Below, piece by piece: positions 49,759-59,520 of a DNA stretch of 64,000 bases. The notes under the pieces are model-generated. The model made no database searches and was not told the origin of the DNA. It worked only from the letters and a program-made list of their open reading frames with translations. Position 1 is the stretch's first letter; each line of letters starts with the position of its first letter. Origin of the DNA: Alkalihalophilus pseudofirmus OF4 (GTDB lineage Bacteria; Bacillota; Bacilli; Bacillales; Bacillaceae_D); NCBI RefSeq assembly GCF_000005825.2, contig NC_013791.2, positions 372,001-436,000 of the forward strand, in the 5' to 3' direction. The position numbers and the translations under genes are program-made.

Positions 49759-50762
49759 ACGCCTTGAATCTGGAGAAATTGATTTTCTTGTGAAAAGGTA
49801 AGGGTAAAGGTTGTCCCGCTGCCAACAGTTGATTGAACGGAAATATGGATGCCAAGCGGAGCGGCAGCCTTTTTCGCTAAGTATAAACCCATGCCAGTTG
49901 CATGCTGATCTTGATGCTGACTAGTAGAGGTAAAACCTTTATCAAAAATTCTTGAAAGATCCCTTGGGCCGATTCCGCGGCCGTTATCTGCTACAGTTAG
50001 GATCTTTTGTCCTTTTTGTACAGAGGATTGGATCCTAATTTCTGATCCTTCTTCGCTGTATTTAACGGCATTAGTTAAGAGCTGGCGTAGAATAAAGGCC
50101 AGCCATTTCGCATCAGTGAGTACTTCTGATGAAGCTAATTCAACGTCAAAGCCAATTCCTTTCTTTACACACCACGAACGCAACGTGTGAATCTCGCTGT
50201 AAAGCAGCGGCTCAAGATCCACTTTTTCAATAAATAAATCATTTTCAATAAAAGGAATGCGCTTTTGATGCAGTTGTTGATCGAGCAAAAAGTGAATTCG
50301 CAACCATTCATGCATAAGCTCTGATTTTAATGTGGGATCATTCGTGCGATCAATAATTAATCGCAAAGCAGTTAAAGGTGTTTTCACCTCATGGATCCAA
50401 GAAAGCAGCTCATCTTTCTCTTGTTCAAGCAATAATTGATTTATAGAGGCTTCTTTTTCTAATTGTTCAACCGGAGAGGTGATCTGATCATAAACGAGCG
50501 CTTCAAAAGGACTGTTTGGCTGAGGTAGAGTGGTTATATCAGTTGTAGAATCACGAGCATCAAGCTCCTTAAAAAAAGCTGTTTCTCTAAAATACCGAAT
50601 AATGACAAAGAGGCTTGAAATCACGAGTGAGAGAAACATGTAATAAAGCATTGACTCCAGCGAGAGAGAGGGATCTAGGTAAGCCATGAATAAACCAAGC
50701 AGCTGCAAAAGGACAATCAAAAAGATCCAGCTGATTCTCTCCTTAATAAATGTTCGGATCAT
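49755..50762 (-). CDS. Intramembrane-sensing histidine kinase (BceS type)
   Basis: A 335-residue kinase. Two N-terminal membrane helices (about 10-28 and 38-56) are separated by almost no extracellular loop, the hallmark of kinases that depend on the partner transporter for sensing. The phospho-acceptor histidine is His124 in WIHEVKTPL. The ATP-binding part shows NAVKYSEEG, DNGRGIG and GMGLYLAKK. It is directly downstream of its response regulator. Confidence 0.92.
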   Translation of the reverse strand: MIRTFIKERISWIFLIVLLQLLGLFMAYLDPSLSLESMLYYMFLSLVISSLFVIIRYFRETAFFKELDARDSTTDITTLPQPNSPFEALVYDQITSPVEQLEKEASINQLLLEQEKDELLSWIHEVKTPLTALRLIIDRTNDPTLKSELMHEWLRIHFLLDQQLHQKRIPFIENDLFIEKVDLEPLLYSEIHTLRSWCVKKGIGFDVELASSEVLTDAKWLAFILRQLLTNAVKYSEEGSEIRIQSSVQKGQKILTVADNGRGIGPRDLSRIFDKGFTSTSQHQDQHATGMGLYLAKKAAAPLGIHISVQSTVGSGTTFTLTFSQENQFLQIQGV

Positions 50763-50766
50763 TTTC

Positions 50767-51447
50767 TCACCTCTCTATCGCCATATATCCTTGACCGACT
50801 TTTGTTTCAATTCCTGCTCCGAGGCCAATTTCAGCTAACTTTTTACGAAGCCTGTTTACATTCACAGTTAACGTATTATCGCTAATGAAGCGCTGATCGT
50901 CCCATAAAAGGTTAATTAACTCCTCTCGGCTGACGATTTTATTCTTGCGCTCAACAAGCAGTTTTAAGATAAATATTTCATTTTTAGTAAGCTCGATCAT
51001 TCCATCATCATTAGAGATCCGGTTTCTCTCAAGATCAATCGTTGCACCCATCCATGTCTTTAAATCGGGTGCGGCCGTACTATAATTATAAACACGGCGC
51101 AGGATCGCTTGAATTTTTGCAATTAATACTTCAAAATGAAACGGCTTTTGAACAAAATCATCAGCGCCTAAATTCATCGACATCACCATATCAGTAGGGT
51201 GATCACGTGAAGATAAAAAGATAATCGGTACATTAGAGTGCTCTCGAATCATTCGGCACCAATGAAATCCGTCATATTTCGGAAGCTGGATATCAATGAT
51301 CACTAAATCGGGTTGAACCTCTGCAAAGCTCTCCATCACTTTTTGAAAGTCCCGCACCCCATACACTTCATACTCCCAAGCGGTAAGCCGCTCTTTGATC
51401 TCTTTAAAAAGAGAAGCATCATCTTCTATTAAAAAAATCTTAAACAT
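50767..51447 (-). CDS. OmpR-family response regulator (BceR type)
   Basis: A 226-residue regulator. The receiver domain has phospho-acceptor Asp52 in IIDIQLPKYDG, and the C-terminal winged helix (about 130-225) includes DNTLTVNVNRLRKKL. It pairs with the BceS-type kinase 4 bases downstream and probably activates the BceA/BceB-type genes through the operator at 49743-49758. Confidence 0.93.
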   Translation of the reverse strand: MFKIFLIEDDASLFKEIKERLTAWEYEVYGVRDFQKVMESFAEVQPDLVIIDIQLPKYDGFHWCRMIREHSNVPIIFLSSRDHPTDMVMSMNLGADDFVQKPFHFEVLIAKIQAILRRVYNYSTAAPDLKTWMGATIDLERNRISNDDGMIELTKNEIFILKLLVERKNKIVSREELINLLWDDQRFISDNTLTVNVNRLRKKLAEIGLGAGIETKVGQGYMAIER

Positions 51448-51602
51448 TCAAATCACCACGCCTTCATTAAAAGTATAGCAAAATGTGTTGAGAAAGGGGA
51501 ATGATGGTAATAGAGATTCGGTTTTGACTTAATTTTTTTCGTGTAGAAGGATAAAAACAAAAAACGTAGTAATTATACCTATTACTTAAAAGGAGATACA
51601 TA

Positions 51603-51995
51603 ATGGACCATCTATTATTACAATCCCACTGCGTGTTCCCGACACCAAATATCATCAAAACAGCTGACTACTATGAGCAGAAAATGGGATTTGAAGCTGT
51701 TCATTATCTGGACGCCAGTGAGCCGCATATTTGTCTGTATCGCGACTCAACAGAGATCATCTTAACTAAAACGAATGGACAAAAGGTCATTCCGAATCGA
51801 ACGCTGTATGGTTACGGCTATGATGCCTATTTCATCACAACGAATCAAGAAATGCTGGAAAAAGAGTTCAAGCAATTCGGCGTAAATATCGTACGGCCCT
51901 TACAAAATACCGATTATCAAAATAGAGAATTTGTTGTAGAAGACATTGATGGAAGGTGGATAGGGTTTGGTGTGAAGGTGGAAGAAAGGGAATAG
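51603..51995 (+). CDS. VOC (glyoxalase-fold) protein
   Basis: A 130-residue protein with two beta-alpha-beta-beta-beta modules (about 5-55 and 72-125). The metal-site positions include His at 9 and Glu in EFVVEDIDG. Such proteins can be dioxygenases, isomerases or antibiotic-binding proteins; no specific role is evident. AAAAGGAG precedes the ATG. It is divergent from the Bce-type regulator. Confidence 0.8.
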   Translation: MDHLLLQSHCVFPTPNIIKTADYYEQKMGFEAVHYLDASEPHICLYRDSTEIILTKTNGQKVIPNRTLYGYGYDAYFITTNQEMLEKEFKQFGVNIVRPLQNTDYQNREFVVEDIDGRWIGFGVKVEERE

Positions 51996-52059
51996 GCATT
52001 AGTTTGTTCGAGAGCTTATTTCTAAATTCAACGTTGAACAATTCTGTCAACGTAAAAAA

Positions 52060-52092
52060 AGAACGATTTTCATCAAGGAAATCGTTCTTCTT
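52060..52092. terminator. Bidirectional terminator between VOC gene and CBO0543-type gene
   Basis: AGAACGATTTT / AAATCGTTCT stem with A-rich and T-rich sides, between two converging genes. Confidence 0.75.
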
Positions 52093-52104
52093 CATTTCTA
52101 TCAC

Positions 52105-52620
52105 CTATTCTATTCTCGACCTGGCATCAGATAATGAGGAAGGATTTATCTTCATATCTAGAATACGAATTAACCCTATCCCGCTTTTTACTAACCAAAA
52201 AGTCATGGTTAGAACAGAGAACGTATATAGACTGTTCCACCCCTTATGATACTCAACCAAATTTGTATGCCGCTCAAGCCAATCCTCTAACAATGTGATC
52301 GGAGCGCTAAAAAGAAAAACACTCAAAATAGATAGCAGCGGCTTCATTTTGTAGGTGAATTGGTTGTAGACTACACACGCAAGGGGGAATAAAACATATA
52401 AAAAGGTAATATTAGAATCAAATAATTTCGGGAAATAACGAATTGGATACTTTACAAATTTTTTCTTAATGACAGGACCGTCAATTAACGTAGAAACCAG
52501 CGTCTTAATGAAGAAAATGAGAAACCAGTCCTTGGAATCGCCTTTTCTTCTTAATAATACAAAAATGGTTGTCCCTAGTCCAAGCAGTGTCAGTACATTT
52601 AGTATAGTTCGGTCTTTCAT
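52105..52620 (-). CDS. CBO0543-family membrane protein
   Basis: A 171-residue protein with about five membrane segments. The KYPIRYFPKLFDSNITF and LLEDWLERHTNLVEYHKGWN motifs resemble the CBO0543 family of clostridial and Bacillus membrane proteins. The function is unknown. It converges with the VOC gene and is divergent from the secreted protein at 52754. Confidence 0.75.
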   Translation of the reverse strand: MKDRTILNVLTLLGLGTTIFVLLRRKGDSKDWFLIFFIKTLVSTLIDGPVIKKKFVKYPIRYFPKLFDSNITFLYVLFPLACVVYNQFTYKMKPLLSILSVFLFSAPITLLEDWLERHTNLVEYHKGWNSLYTFSVLTMTFWLVKSGIGLIRILDMKINPSSLSDARSRIE

Positions 52621-52753
52621 AAGTACACCTCCACATTTATATGATGACCGGTTTCAAATGTATTATGTGACTTTATTGTATTATTAGATGAGATGTAACC
52701 TATTTTTTCTAATGACCGTCCTATGGGTAACACGAACATAAGGAGATGCTTAG

Positions 52754-53362
52754 ATGAAAGTAACCAAGTTGATTATCCTTGCCCTTGCTGTCCTATTGAT
52801 TGGTGGTACAGCTGTTGCAACAAATTCATTGAACAAAAGTGAGGCATTAGATAAAGAAGAGGAGGAGCAGCCAAAATTTTTTAGCATTACAGGAACGATT
52901 GAAAACTTAGAAGAACGCGATGGAGTTTTTTACTATTCCATTAATGAGGGGCAGGATGAAACAAGCTACCTCGTCGTTTCCTCTAACACTGCGGTATTTG
53001 AAAATACAGGGAATGTTTCAGAACTTGAAGTTGGTGACAAAATCTCAGCTTACACCTACGCCAATAAACCAATGCCGCTCATTTACCCGCCGCAGTACAG
53101 CCCAGAAGTTGTTATTGTTGAGACAGACGCAATGAGGAGTGCTGTGGTAGGGACGTTTAATGACGAGTTAATGGATGAAACCTTGTCGTTAAAATTAAAC
53201 GTAAGTGAAGAGACGGAGCTATCAAGTCTTACGGAGAAAGATGTAGGGATTGAAAACCTGGCAGGGCAAGATTTGCTTGTCTTTTACTCAATCACAACGA
53301 AGAGTATTCCAGCGCAAACAACTCCGGAAAGAATTATTGTGCTGGACGGGGAGGAATCTTAG
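52754..53362 (+). CDS. Secreted or membrane-anchored protein of unknown function
   Basis: A 202-residue protein with an N-terminal signal anchor (about 5-23) and a mature part that begins with an acidic linker (DKEEEEQPKF). Two beta-rich repeats, each opening with a gTIENLEERDG-like or GTFNDELMDETL-like strand, suggest OB-like extracellular domains. AAGGAGATG precedes the ATG. I do not recognise the family. Confidence 0.65.
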   Translation: MKVTKLIILALAVLLIGGTAVATNSLNKSEALDKEEEEQPKFFSITGTIENLEERDGVFYYSINEGQDETSYLVVSSNTAVFENTGNVSELEVGDKISAYTYANKPMPLIYPPQYSPEVVIVETDAMRSAVVGTFNDELMDETLSLKLNVSEETELSSLTEKDVGIENLAGQDLLVFYSITTKSIPAQTTPERIIVLDGEES

Positions 53363-53408
53363 GAGTAGAAGCTGAAAAAGGGATCAATTGTATGTTTTCA
53401 GACACTTT

Positions 53409-53560
53409 ATGCGTCTGTGTGAAAGTAGATTGCGCTCATCTATCGTACGATTGCGTCTGTTGCGAGCCGAATTGCGCCGATTTCCTTTAATTGCGCCGCT
53501 TCAAACGCTATATGTATCAGTGTTCAGGACAATTATATTCATTTGCAGAGCAATTGCGTC
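53409..53560 (+). repeat. Patch of ATTGCG repeats phased at about 20-21 bases
   Basis: ATTGCG occurs at 53429, 53450, 53471, 53490 and 53553, with a TATGCGTC variant at 53409. Spacings are 20, 21, 21, 19 and 63 bases (three times 21). The bases between are not conserved. The unit is too short and variable for a CRISPR array. Confidence 0.55.
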
Positions 53561-53596
53561 ACTTCACCCGGCACACTTCCTCCCCGCACAGACGAA

Positions 53597-53630
53597 AGAA
53601 GCTGCTCCCGCCAAATGCGGAGCAGCTTCT
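53597..53630 (-). terminator. Terminator of glnS
   Basis: Perfect 12-bp stem AGAAGCTGCTCC / GGAGCAGCTTCT with a 10-base loop, just beyond the glnS stop. On the minus strand it is followed by TTCGT. Confidence 0.85.
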
Positions 53631-53636
53631 ACTAGT

Positions 53637-55313
53637 TTAAAGCTTAAATGAACTCTTCAATGAGACAATTAAGTTAAATACTGGATTGTCTTTTGTTGTT
53701 TCTTTTGGATCGACGTTGAAGTAGCCGTGTCTGAAGAATTGGAACTTGTCTTGCGGGCTGACTTCTTTCATGTTCGGTTCAACGAAGCCTTTTAACACTT
53801 CTAGAGAGTTTGGATTTACTTGGTCTAGGAATGTTTTTTCTGCAGCTGGCTCTGTTGTATCTTCTTCCAGCTCTTCAGGATCTTCATTTAGTAATAGCGG
53901 CTCATATAAGCGGAACTCTGCAGGTACAGCTTGAGTTGCTTCGACCCAGTGAAGGGTTCCTTTTACTTTACGGCCGGTGAAGCCTGACCCACTCTTTGTT
54001 TCAGGGTCATACGTACAGTGGATTTCAACAACATTTCCATCCTCATCTTTAATCAAGTCTTCACATTTAATGAAGTACGCATGCTTTAGACGAACCTCGT
54101 TGCCTGGGAAGAGACGGAAGTATTTCTTAGGAGGGTTCTCCATGAAATCTTCTTGCTCGATATAAATTTCTCTTGAGAATGGGATTTGTCTTGTGCCCAT
54201 TTCAGGATTTTCTGGATTGATTTCCGCCTCAAGCATTTCTACTTGTCCTTCTGGATAGTTCGTAATCACAACTTTTAATGGACGCAGGATTCCCATTGTA
54301 CGAGGAGCCTTCATTTTTAAGTCTTCACGTACAAAGTAATCAAGCATTTGTGAGTCGACAGCACCTGATCCTTTTGAGACACCCGTTTCACGTACGAATG
54401 TGCGGATCGCTTCAGGTGTATAGCCTCTTCTTCTTAGACCTGAAACCGTCGGCATGCGAGGGTCATCCCATCCGTCTACAAAACCTTCGTCCACAAGCTG
54501 CTTTAATTTACGTTTACTCATCACAGCATTCGTAATATTTAAGCGGCCGAATTCGATTTGCTGCGGAACGCTTTCTGTTTCACATTCACGGACAATCCAG
54601 TCATACAGCGGGCGTTGATCTTCAAACTCCGTCGTACAGATTGAATGCGTCACATCTTCAATCGCATCTTCAAGCGGGTGAGCAAAAGCATACATTGGGT
54701 AAATGCACCACTCATCCCCTGTATTATGGTGTGTCGTATGTGAAATACGATAAATCACCGGGTCTCTTAAGTTAATGTTAGGAGAGCTCATATCAATCTT
54801 CGCTCGTAACACTTTCTCTCCGTTACCAAATTCACCTTTACGCATACGCTCAAATAAATCGAGGTTTTCCTCAATAGAACGGTCACGATAAGGGCTGTCT
54901 TTTCCAGGCTCAGTTAATGTGCCGCGATATTCACGAATTTCATCTGCTGAGAGATCATCTACATAAGCTTTACCTTTTTTAATAAGAAGCACTGCTTTTT
55001 CATACATCTCTTGGAAGTAATTTGAAGCGAAAAAGAGGCCGTCCCAGTCATAGCCAAGCCATTTTACATCTTCTTTGATGGCATGAACATATTCAGAATC
55101 CTCTTTAAGAGGGTTCGTGTCATCAAAGCGCAGATTGGTTTTTCCGTTAAATTCATCTGCAAGGTCAAAGTTAATAACGATTGATTTTGCATGTCCAATA
55201 TGTAAATAGCCGTTTGGTTCTGGTGGGAAACGAGTCGTCACATGAGTGCGTTTGCCGGACTCTAAGTCTTCTTTTATGATGTTTCGAATAAAATTGGAAG
55301 AAGTATGTTCCAT
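53637..55313 (-). CDS. glnS: Glutaminyl-tRNA synthetase
   Basis: A 558-residue class I synthetase that charges tRNA(Gln) directly. HIGH is in [15 protein letters not shown] (38-41), the GlnRS-type discriminating motif in RFDDTNP, and the second signature is VMSKRKL (about 266-272). The C-terminal anticodon domains (about 340-540) are of the GlnRS rather than GluRS type. The conserved start at 55313 has AAAAGGCGTG upstream. Most Bacilli lack GlnRS and rely on GatCAB, which is also present here at 33-36 kb, so this gene was probably acquired. No T-box is visible. Confidence 0.95.
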   Translation of the reverse strand: MEHTSSNFIRNIIKEDLESGKRTHVTTRFPPEPNGYLHIGHAKSIVINFDLADEFNGKTNLRFDDTNPLKEDSEYVHAIKEDVKWLGYDWDGLFFASNYFQEMYEKAVLLIKKGKAYVDDLSADEIREYRGTLTEPGKDSPYRDRSIEENLDLFERMRKGEFGNGEKVLRAKIDMSSPNINLRDPVIYRISHTTHHNTGDEWCIYPMYAFAHPLEDAIEDVTHSICTTEFEDQRPLYDWIVRECETESVPQQIEFGRLNITNAVMSKRKLKQLVDEGFVDGWDDPRMPTVSGLRRRGYTPEAIRTFVRETGVSKGSGAVDSQMLDYFVREDLKMKAPRTMGILRPLKVVITNYPEGQVEMLEAEINPENPEMGTRQIPFSREIYIEQEDFMENPPKKYFRLFPGNEVRLKHAYFIKCEDLIKDEDGNVVEIHCTYDPETKSGSGFTGRKVKGTLHWVEATQAVPAEFRLYEPLLLNEDPEELEEDTTEPAAEKTFLDQVNPNSLEVLKGFVEPNMKEVSPQDKFQFFRHGYFNVDPKETTKDNPVFNLIVSLKSSFKL

Positions 55314-55430
55314 ATTTTTCACGCCTTTTCTTAGATTGAATTGTGTATAGAATGTTTTTCCATCATACATCGTTTAATAGAGAATATTGTATCACAACTC
55401 ACTGGCGGAACAAATGCCAGGCTTTTTATT

Positions 55431-55486
55431 TAACAGGGTTTTCACCGTTTTTTTAGTGAAGTAGAGTGGTTTATGGTGCCCTGTTA
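55431..55486 (-). other. Long hairpin in the glnS upstream region
   Basis: TAACAGGG (55431-55438) pairs with CCCTGTTA (55479-55486), and the inner CACC (55443) with GGTG (55475). It may be an RNA structure or attenuator in the leader. It lacks T-box signatures. Confidence 0.4.
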
Positions 55487-55581
55487 AAAAAACGATTATG
55501 CAATCACTACATTAAAAGTAGCAAACTTCCATTTTGCCCATAGGATAGGGATAGGAGTCTAGGGAAAGTGAGGCGTATGCG

Positions 55582-56307
55582 ATGTATTATACAAGGGTTT
55601 CAAATGGCCAGCCGCAAGTGGTTGCTTATGCACAAGGAGATGTGACAGGAGACGGGGTGCTAGATCAAGTTTATTTAACAGGAATACAAACACCAGATAG
55701 TCCTTTTGTACAAAACATCACCTTAGTTGTGCAAGACGGGAATACAGGCTACATGTCCAGTGTCGCGCTTAGTGACAATACGGGTTACGATCCGACTTTG
55801 TTTTTAGGGGATTTTAGCGGTAATGGTGTAGATGATATTATGATCAGCATTAACACAGGCGGCAGCGGGGCCATTATGTATCATTATATTTATTCATACT
55901 TAGATAACATGGCTCAGCTGATGTTTGATTTTAATGTTTATAATGATGAGTATCAGTATGAAGTCACATATCAAGATTATTATAAAGTAGAAGTAATCAG
56001 TCAAAAGAACAATATGAAATACATGATTGATATTTCGACCAGGGACAGCGAGTATTTAGATGAAATTTATGATCCGAATGGCCAGCTGATTAGTCCGATA
56101 AGCGGATTTGTTAACCCATTGAGCGGACTGTATCCGGTTGATTTCGATTCAAATGGTGTGTATGAGCTGCTCGCTTATCAAAAGATTGCCGGAAGATATA
56201 ATGCAGATGGTCTTGGCTATGTATTAAATACGTTAGCCTGGCAAGGGGATGGCTTTGAGCTTCAAAATCAAAATATAGCTATTTGGGGTATGGACAATAT
56301 TGAGTAA
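55582..56307 (+). CDS. VCBS/FG-GAP-like repeat protein
   Basis: A 241-residue protein with calcium-binding-like FG-GAP/VCBS signatures: GDVTGDGVLDQVYLTG (about 19-34), GDFSGNGVDDIMISINTGG (about 76-94) and VDFDSNGVYELLAYQ (about 193-207). There is no signal peptide. Very similar proteins of the same length occur in many spore-forming Bacilli, but their role is not established. A ribosome site GTGAGGCG lies before the ATG. Confidence 0.8.
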   Translation: MYYTRVSNGQPQVVAYAQGDVTGDGVLDQVYLTGIQTPDSPFVQNITLVVQDGNTGYMSSVALSDNTGYDPTLFLGDFSGNGVDDIMISINTGGSGAIMYHYIYSYLDNMAQLMFDFNVYNDEYQYEVTYQDYYKVEVISQKNNMKYMIDISTRDSEYLDEIYDPNGQLISPISGFVNPLSGLYPVDFDSNGVYELLAYQKIAGRYNADGLGYVLNTLAWQGDGFELQNQNIAIWGMDNIE

Positions 56308-56449
56308 AGGGCAGAATGTCTGTCCTTTTTTGTGCGTTCAAAAGAGGTATATAGAGTTGTTTAACGTGTTTCGATAAAAAACTTAGGGTATAGTAAGGGA
56401 AAAGAAGAGACATTCTGACTAACTAAACCTTCAAATAAAGGAGTTCTTT

Positions 56450-57922
56450 ATGCCACATCAAAATGAGAATTCAAAACGAGAATGGAATCTAGAGAATAGT
56501 TATGTGGAACTGCCAGATATGTTTTATAAGGAGATTGAACCGAATCCTGTCAGGGACCCTAAGCTGGTTGTATTGAATGAAGAAGTCATCCAGATGCTTG
56601 GCTTAGATAAAAGCGAGCTTCAAAGTGATACTGGAATACATATATTAGCTGGCAACAGCGTTCCAAAGGGTTCGCATCCTATTGCCCAAGCATATGCGGG
56701 GCACCAGTTTGGACATTTTACAATGCTTGGTGACGGACGTGCGTTGTTGTTTGGAGAACAAAAGACACCAACTGGGGAGACCTATGATATTCAGCTTAAA
56801 GGATCGGGGAGAACGCCATTTTCCCGTGGCGGAGATGGCAGAGCAGCTCTTGGTCCGATGCTGCGAGAATATATCATAAGTGAAGCTATGCATGGTTTGA
56901 ACATCCCTACAACGAGAAGCCTCGCTGTAGTGACGACAGGGGAGCCGGTGTACCGTGAGAGAGAAGAGATCGGGGCTATTATGACTCGTGTTGCCTCTAG
57001 CCATCTTCGTGTCGGAACCTTTGAATATGCTTTTCGCTTTGGTGGTGTTGAAGGAGTGGAGAAGCTTGCTGATTATACAATAGACCGGCATTATCCTGAT
57101 GCTAGGAACGATGCTAATCCATATCTCTCCCTATTGAATCGAGTCATTAATCGTCAAGCTGAGCTGGTTTCCAAATGGCAGATGGCAGGCTTTATCCACG
57201 GGGTTATGAACACAGATAATATGTCTATTTGCGGAGAAACCATTGACTATGGTCCTTGTGCGTTTATGGATACGTATGATCCTAAAACGGTATTCAGTTC
57301 GATTGATATACAAGGCCGCTATGCGTATGGAAATCAGCCGTATATTGCCGGGTGGAATTTAGCCCGTTTTGCCGAATCCTTGCTGCCGCTTCTTGACGAC
57401 AATAAAGAACGTGCAGTCGAAATGGCACAGGATGCGATTGGTGGATTTAGTGAGTTATTTAAGAAGTATTGGCTTAAAGGAATGAGATCAAAGCTTGGAC
57501 TCTTTAATGAAGAACAAGAGGATGAAGCGCTGATTGAAAGTCTTTTGGGCATAATGCAGAAATCTGATGCTGACTTTACGAATACATTTAGAGCATTGAC
57601 ATTAAATGAGCTAGAGAAAAGCGAGTTGAGTAAAGCTGCTGAATTTACTCAGTGGCAAGAGCTGTGGATGGCAAGAAGAGAAAGGCAGGATGAAACTAAA
57701 GAAGCATCCGTCAAACTGATGAAAGAAGTCAATCCAGCGGTCATCCCTCGTAATCACCGGGTAGAAGAAGCTCTACATGCAGCTGAAAATGGAGATTACA
57801 AAGTAATGGAGAAGCTGATGCATGCCTTAAAAGATCCTTATGCGTATTCAGCCGAACAGGAAGAATATTGTTCATTGCCGCCTCAAACAGATCAGACGTA
57901 TCAAACATTTTGCGGCACGTAA
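56450..57922 (+). CDS. selO: SelO (YdiU)-family protein adenylyltransferase
   Basis: A 490-residue pseudokinase that transfers AMP to Ser, Thr or Tyr of target proteins. Motifs include [11 protein letters not shown] (about 96-106), [30 protein letters not shown] (in parts, about 114-143), an active-site [16 protein letters not shown], and [11 protein letters not shown] (about 248-258; the catalytic Asp and Asn). It ends in FCGT, the normal bacterial form. AAAGGAG precedes the ATG. Confidence 0.93.
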   Translation: MPHQNENSKREWNLENSYVELPDMFYKEIEPNPVRDPKLVVLNEEVIQMLGLDKSELQSDTGIHILAGNSVPKGSHPIAQAYAGHQFGHFTMLGDGRALLFGEQKTPTGETYDIQLKGSGRTPFSRGGDGRAALGPMLREYIISEAMHGLNIPTTRSLAVVTTGEPVYREREEIGAIMTRVASSHLRVGTFEYAFRFGGVEGVEKLADYTIDRHYPDARNDANPYLSLLNRVINRQAELVSKWQMAGFIHGVMNTDNMSICGETIDYGPCAFMDTYDPKTVFSSIDIQGRYAYGNQPYIAGWNLARFAESLLPLLDDNKERAVEMAQDAIGGFSELFKKYWLKGMRSKLGLFNEEQEDEALIESLLGIMQKSDADFTNTFRALTLNELEKSELSKAAEFTQWQELWMARRERQDETKEASVKLMKEVNPAVIPRNHRVEEALHAAENGDYKVMEKLMHALKDPYAYSAEQEEYCSLPPQTDQTYQTFCGT

Positions 57923-57936
57923 GGAATATAACAAGA

Positions 57937-57970
57937 AAAAGACGCCTTTATAAATAAAGGCGTCTTTTGT
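57937..57970 (+). terminator. Terminator of selO
   Basis: Stem AAAAGACGCCTTTA / TAAAGGCGTCTTTT with a 4-base loop. Confidence 0.9.
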
Positions 57971-58188
57971 GCGTATTGCGGCGAGAGACAGCACTCCACA
58001 TAGTGCCTTGCCTAAAAGGCGCGTCAATCTCGTCTTATGCAAATTAGCTCATCGCTAGATTAGTATATCACCAATCGGACTGATAATGGAAGGTAAATAT
58101 TTTCCTCTGCATGTTTATTTTTGTCATTGTACATCCTCTTCTCTTCATAATCTGAAAAAGTGTAAATAATCGGAGGAGGGTGGATCAG

Positions 58189-59373
58189 GTGGTTTATTAT
58201 AATCATCCGAATTGGCAAGGAAATTTGTATAGAAATAACCCGTTTAATGGCTATCAGTGGCAGGGGACAGAGTATCCCTTTTTTTCTCAGCAGCCATACA
58301 ATCCGTACCTAATGCAGCCATTTCAAACTCAAGGTTATTCTTATGAGCCGTATCAATGGGGCCAGCAGCAATATGATCCCTACACATCTTATCAGTGGGA
58401 CGCGAGCCAATCTTACTGGCCTGAGCAGCAGTACAATCCATTTGTCTTGGGGCAGCAGAACCCCGCTATTTTTAACGGTGATTATGAAAGCGATACCTAT
58501 GATTGGCGTCAAGGATGGAGCGGCTGGGAGGATCTTGGAGCGCCAGGACGCGGCTTCATAGGGTCGCCTGCTTCAGCCTCGTGGCAGGCAAACAGAATTG
58601 ATACGTTCGTGCGCAGCAGAAACAATCAAATGTGGCATAAGTGGTGGGACGGAGCAGGATGGAGCAGATGGGAAGATCTAGGTTCACCGCAAGGAGGACT
58701 AAGAAGCTCGCCAGCTGCTGTCTCGTGGGGACCGAATCGTATAGATACGTTTGTGCGAGCGGGAAGAAACACCATGTGGCATAAGTGGTGGGACGGAGCA
58801 GGGTGGAGCAGATGGGAAGATCTCGGAGCTCCAAGACCAGGGTTTGTTGGGAAGCCAGGTGTAGCTTCGTGGCAGTCAAATCGCCTCGATTGTTTTGTAC
58901 AAGGAAGAGATAATAATCTGTGGCATAAATGGTGGGACGGCTCAAGGTGGAGCGGCTGGGAAAACCTAGGTGCACCGCGAGGCGGTTTGAATGGCTCGCC
59001 ATCAGCTGTCTCATGGGGTCCAAACAGAATCGACTGCTTTGTCAGGGGACGTAACAATCAAATGTGGCATAAATGGTGGGACGGTCGGAGATGGAATGAG
59101 TGGGAGAATCTTGGCTCGCCGCAAGGAGGATTTGAGGGCTCTGTCGGAGTGTCTTCTTGGGCACAAAATCGAATCGACTGTTTTGTCAGGGGACGTAATA
59201 ATCGGATGTGGCATAAATGGTGGGATGGCCGCAGATGGAATGAGTGGGAGAATCTCGGTTCACCGCAAGGAGGGATACGATCCTCGCCAAGTGCTGTGTC
59301 ATGGGGCTTAAACCGGATTGACTGCTTTGCAAGAGGCAGAAATGATGGCATGTGGCATAAGTGGTTTACGTAA
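58189..59373 (+). CDS. Tryptophan-rich tandem-repeat (PLL/DUF346-like propeller) protein
   Basis: A 394-residue protein. The first about 105 residues are low-complexity, rich in Gln, Tyr, Pro and Asn. Then come six repeats of about 48 residues following the pattern W-x-x-WE(D/N)LG(A/S)P-x-GG...SW-x-x-NR(I/L)D-x-FV-x-GR(N/D)N-x-MWHKWWDG. This matches the sugar-binding beta-propellers of the PLL lectin/DUF346 type. There is no signal peptide, so export by a normal route is not indicated; a spore-surface role is possible. The GTG at 58189 is preferred, about 9 bases after GGAGG. Neighbouring repeats are nearly identical at DNA level, so recent duplication is likely. Confidence 0.75.
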   Translation: MVYYNHPNWQGNLYRNNPFNGYQWQGTEYPFFSQQPYNPYLMQPFQTQGYSYEPYQWGQQQYDPYTSYQWDASQSYWPEQQYNPFVLGQQNPAIFNGDYESDTYDWRQGWSGWEDLGAPGRGFIGSPASASWQANRIDTFVRSRNNQMWHKWWDGAGWSRWEDLGSPQGGLRSSPAAVSWGPNRIDTFVRAGRNTMWHKWWDGAGWSRWEDLGAPRPGFVGKPGVASWQSNRLDCFVQGRDNNLWHKWWDGSRWSGWENLGAPRGGLNGSPSAVSWGPNRIDCFVRGRNNQMWHKWWDGRRWNEWENLGSPQGGFEGSVGVSSWAQNRIDCFVRGRNNRMWHKWWDGRRWNEWENLGSPQGGIRSSPSAVSWGLNRIDCFARGRNDGMWHKWFT

Positions 59374-59395
59374 TAAATACAATTTTTTTCAAGAC

Positions 59396-59424
59396 AGATA
59401 TGACACTTGTCATATCTTTTTTTT
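59396..59424 (+). terminator. Terminator of the propeller gene
   Basis: Stem AGATATGAC / GTCATATCT with loop ACTT and a run of T's. Confidence 0.88.
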
Positions 59425-59431
59425 GACGTTC

Positions 59432-59455
59432 ATGACTTCTCCTAAAAATGGTCAT
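59432..59455 (+). promoter_or_regulatory. Candidate DesR operator upstream of des
   Basis: Inverted ATGAC (59432-59436) and GTCAT (59451-59455), 14 bases apart, lie about 65 bases before the des start. DesR is known to bind upstream of des in B. subtilis, and the location fits. The assignment is inferred. Confidence 0.35.
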
Positions 59456-59520
59456 CTTATATGATGAAAGTATTCAATTCCCAAGTACGTGAATAAATAC
59501 CGTTTTTCAAGGGGGAAGTT

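Noticed and set aside
53409-53560. Possible CRISPR array from regularly spaced ATTGCG words
   Set aside because: The repeated unit is only 6-8 bases, spacing is about 20-21 bases with no spacer-sized conserved repeat, and no cas genes are nearby.
55314-55581. T-box riboswitch upstream of glnS
   Set aside because: Neither the T-box sequence (AGGGTGGNACCGCG) nor the usual specifier-loop layout was found on the minus strand.
58244-59351. Several long antisense ORFs opposite the propeller gene
   Set aside because: They arise from the repeated codon pattern of the real gene and have no ribosome sites.
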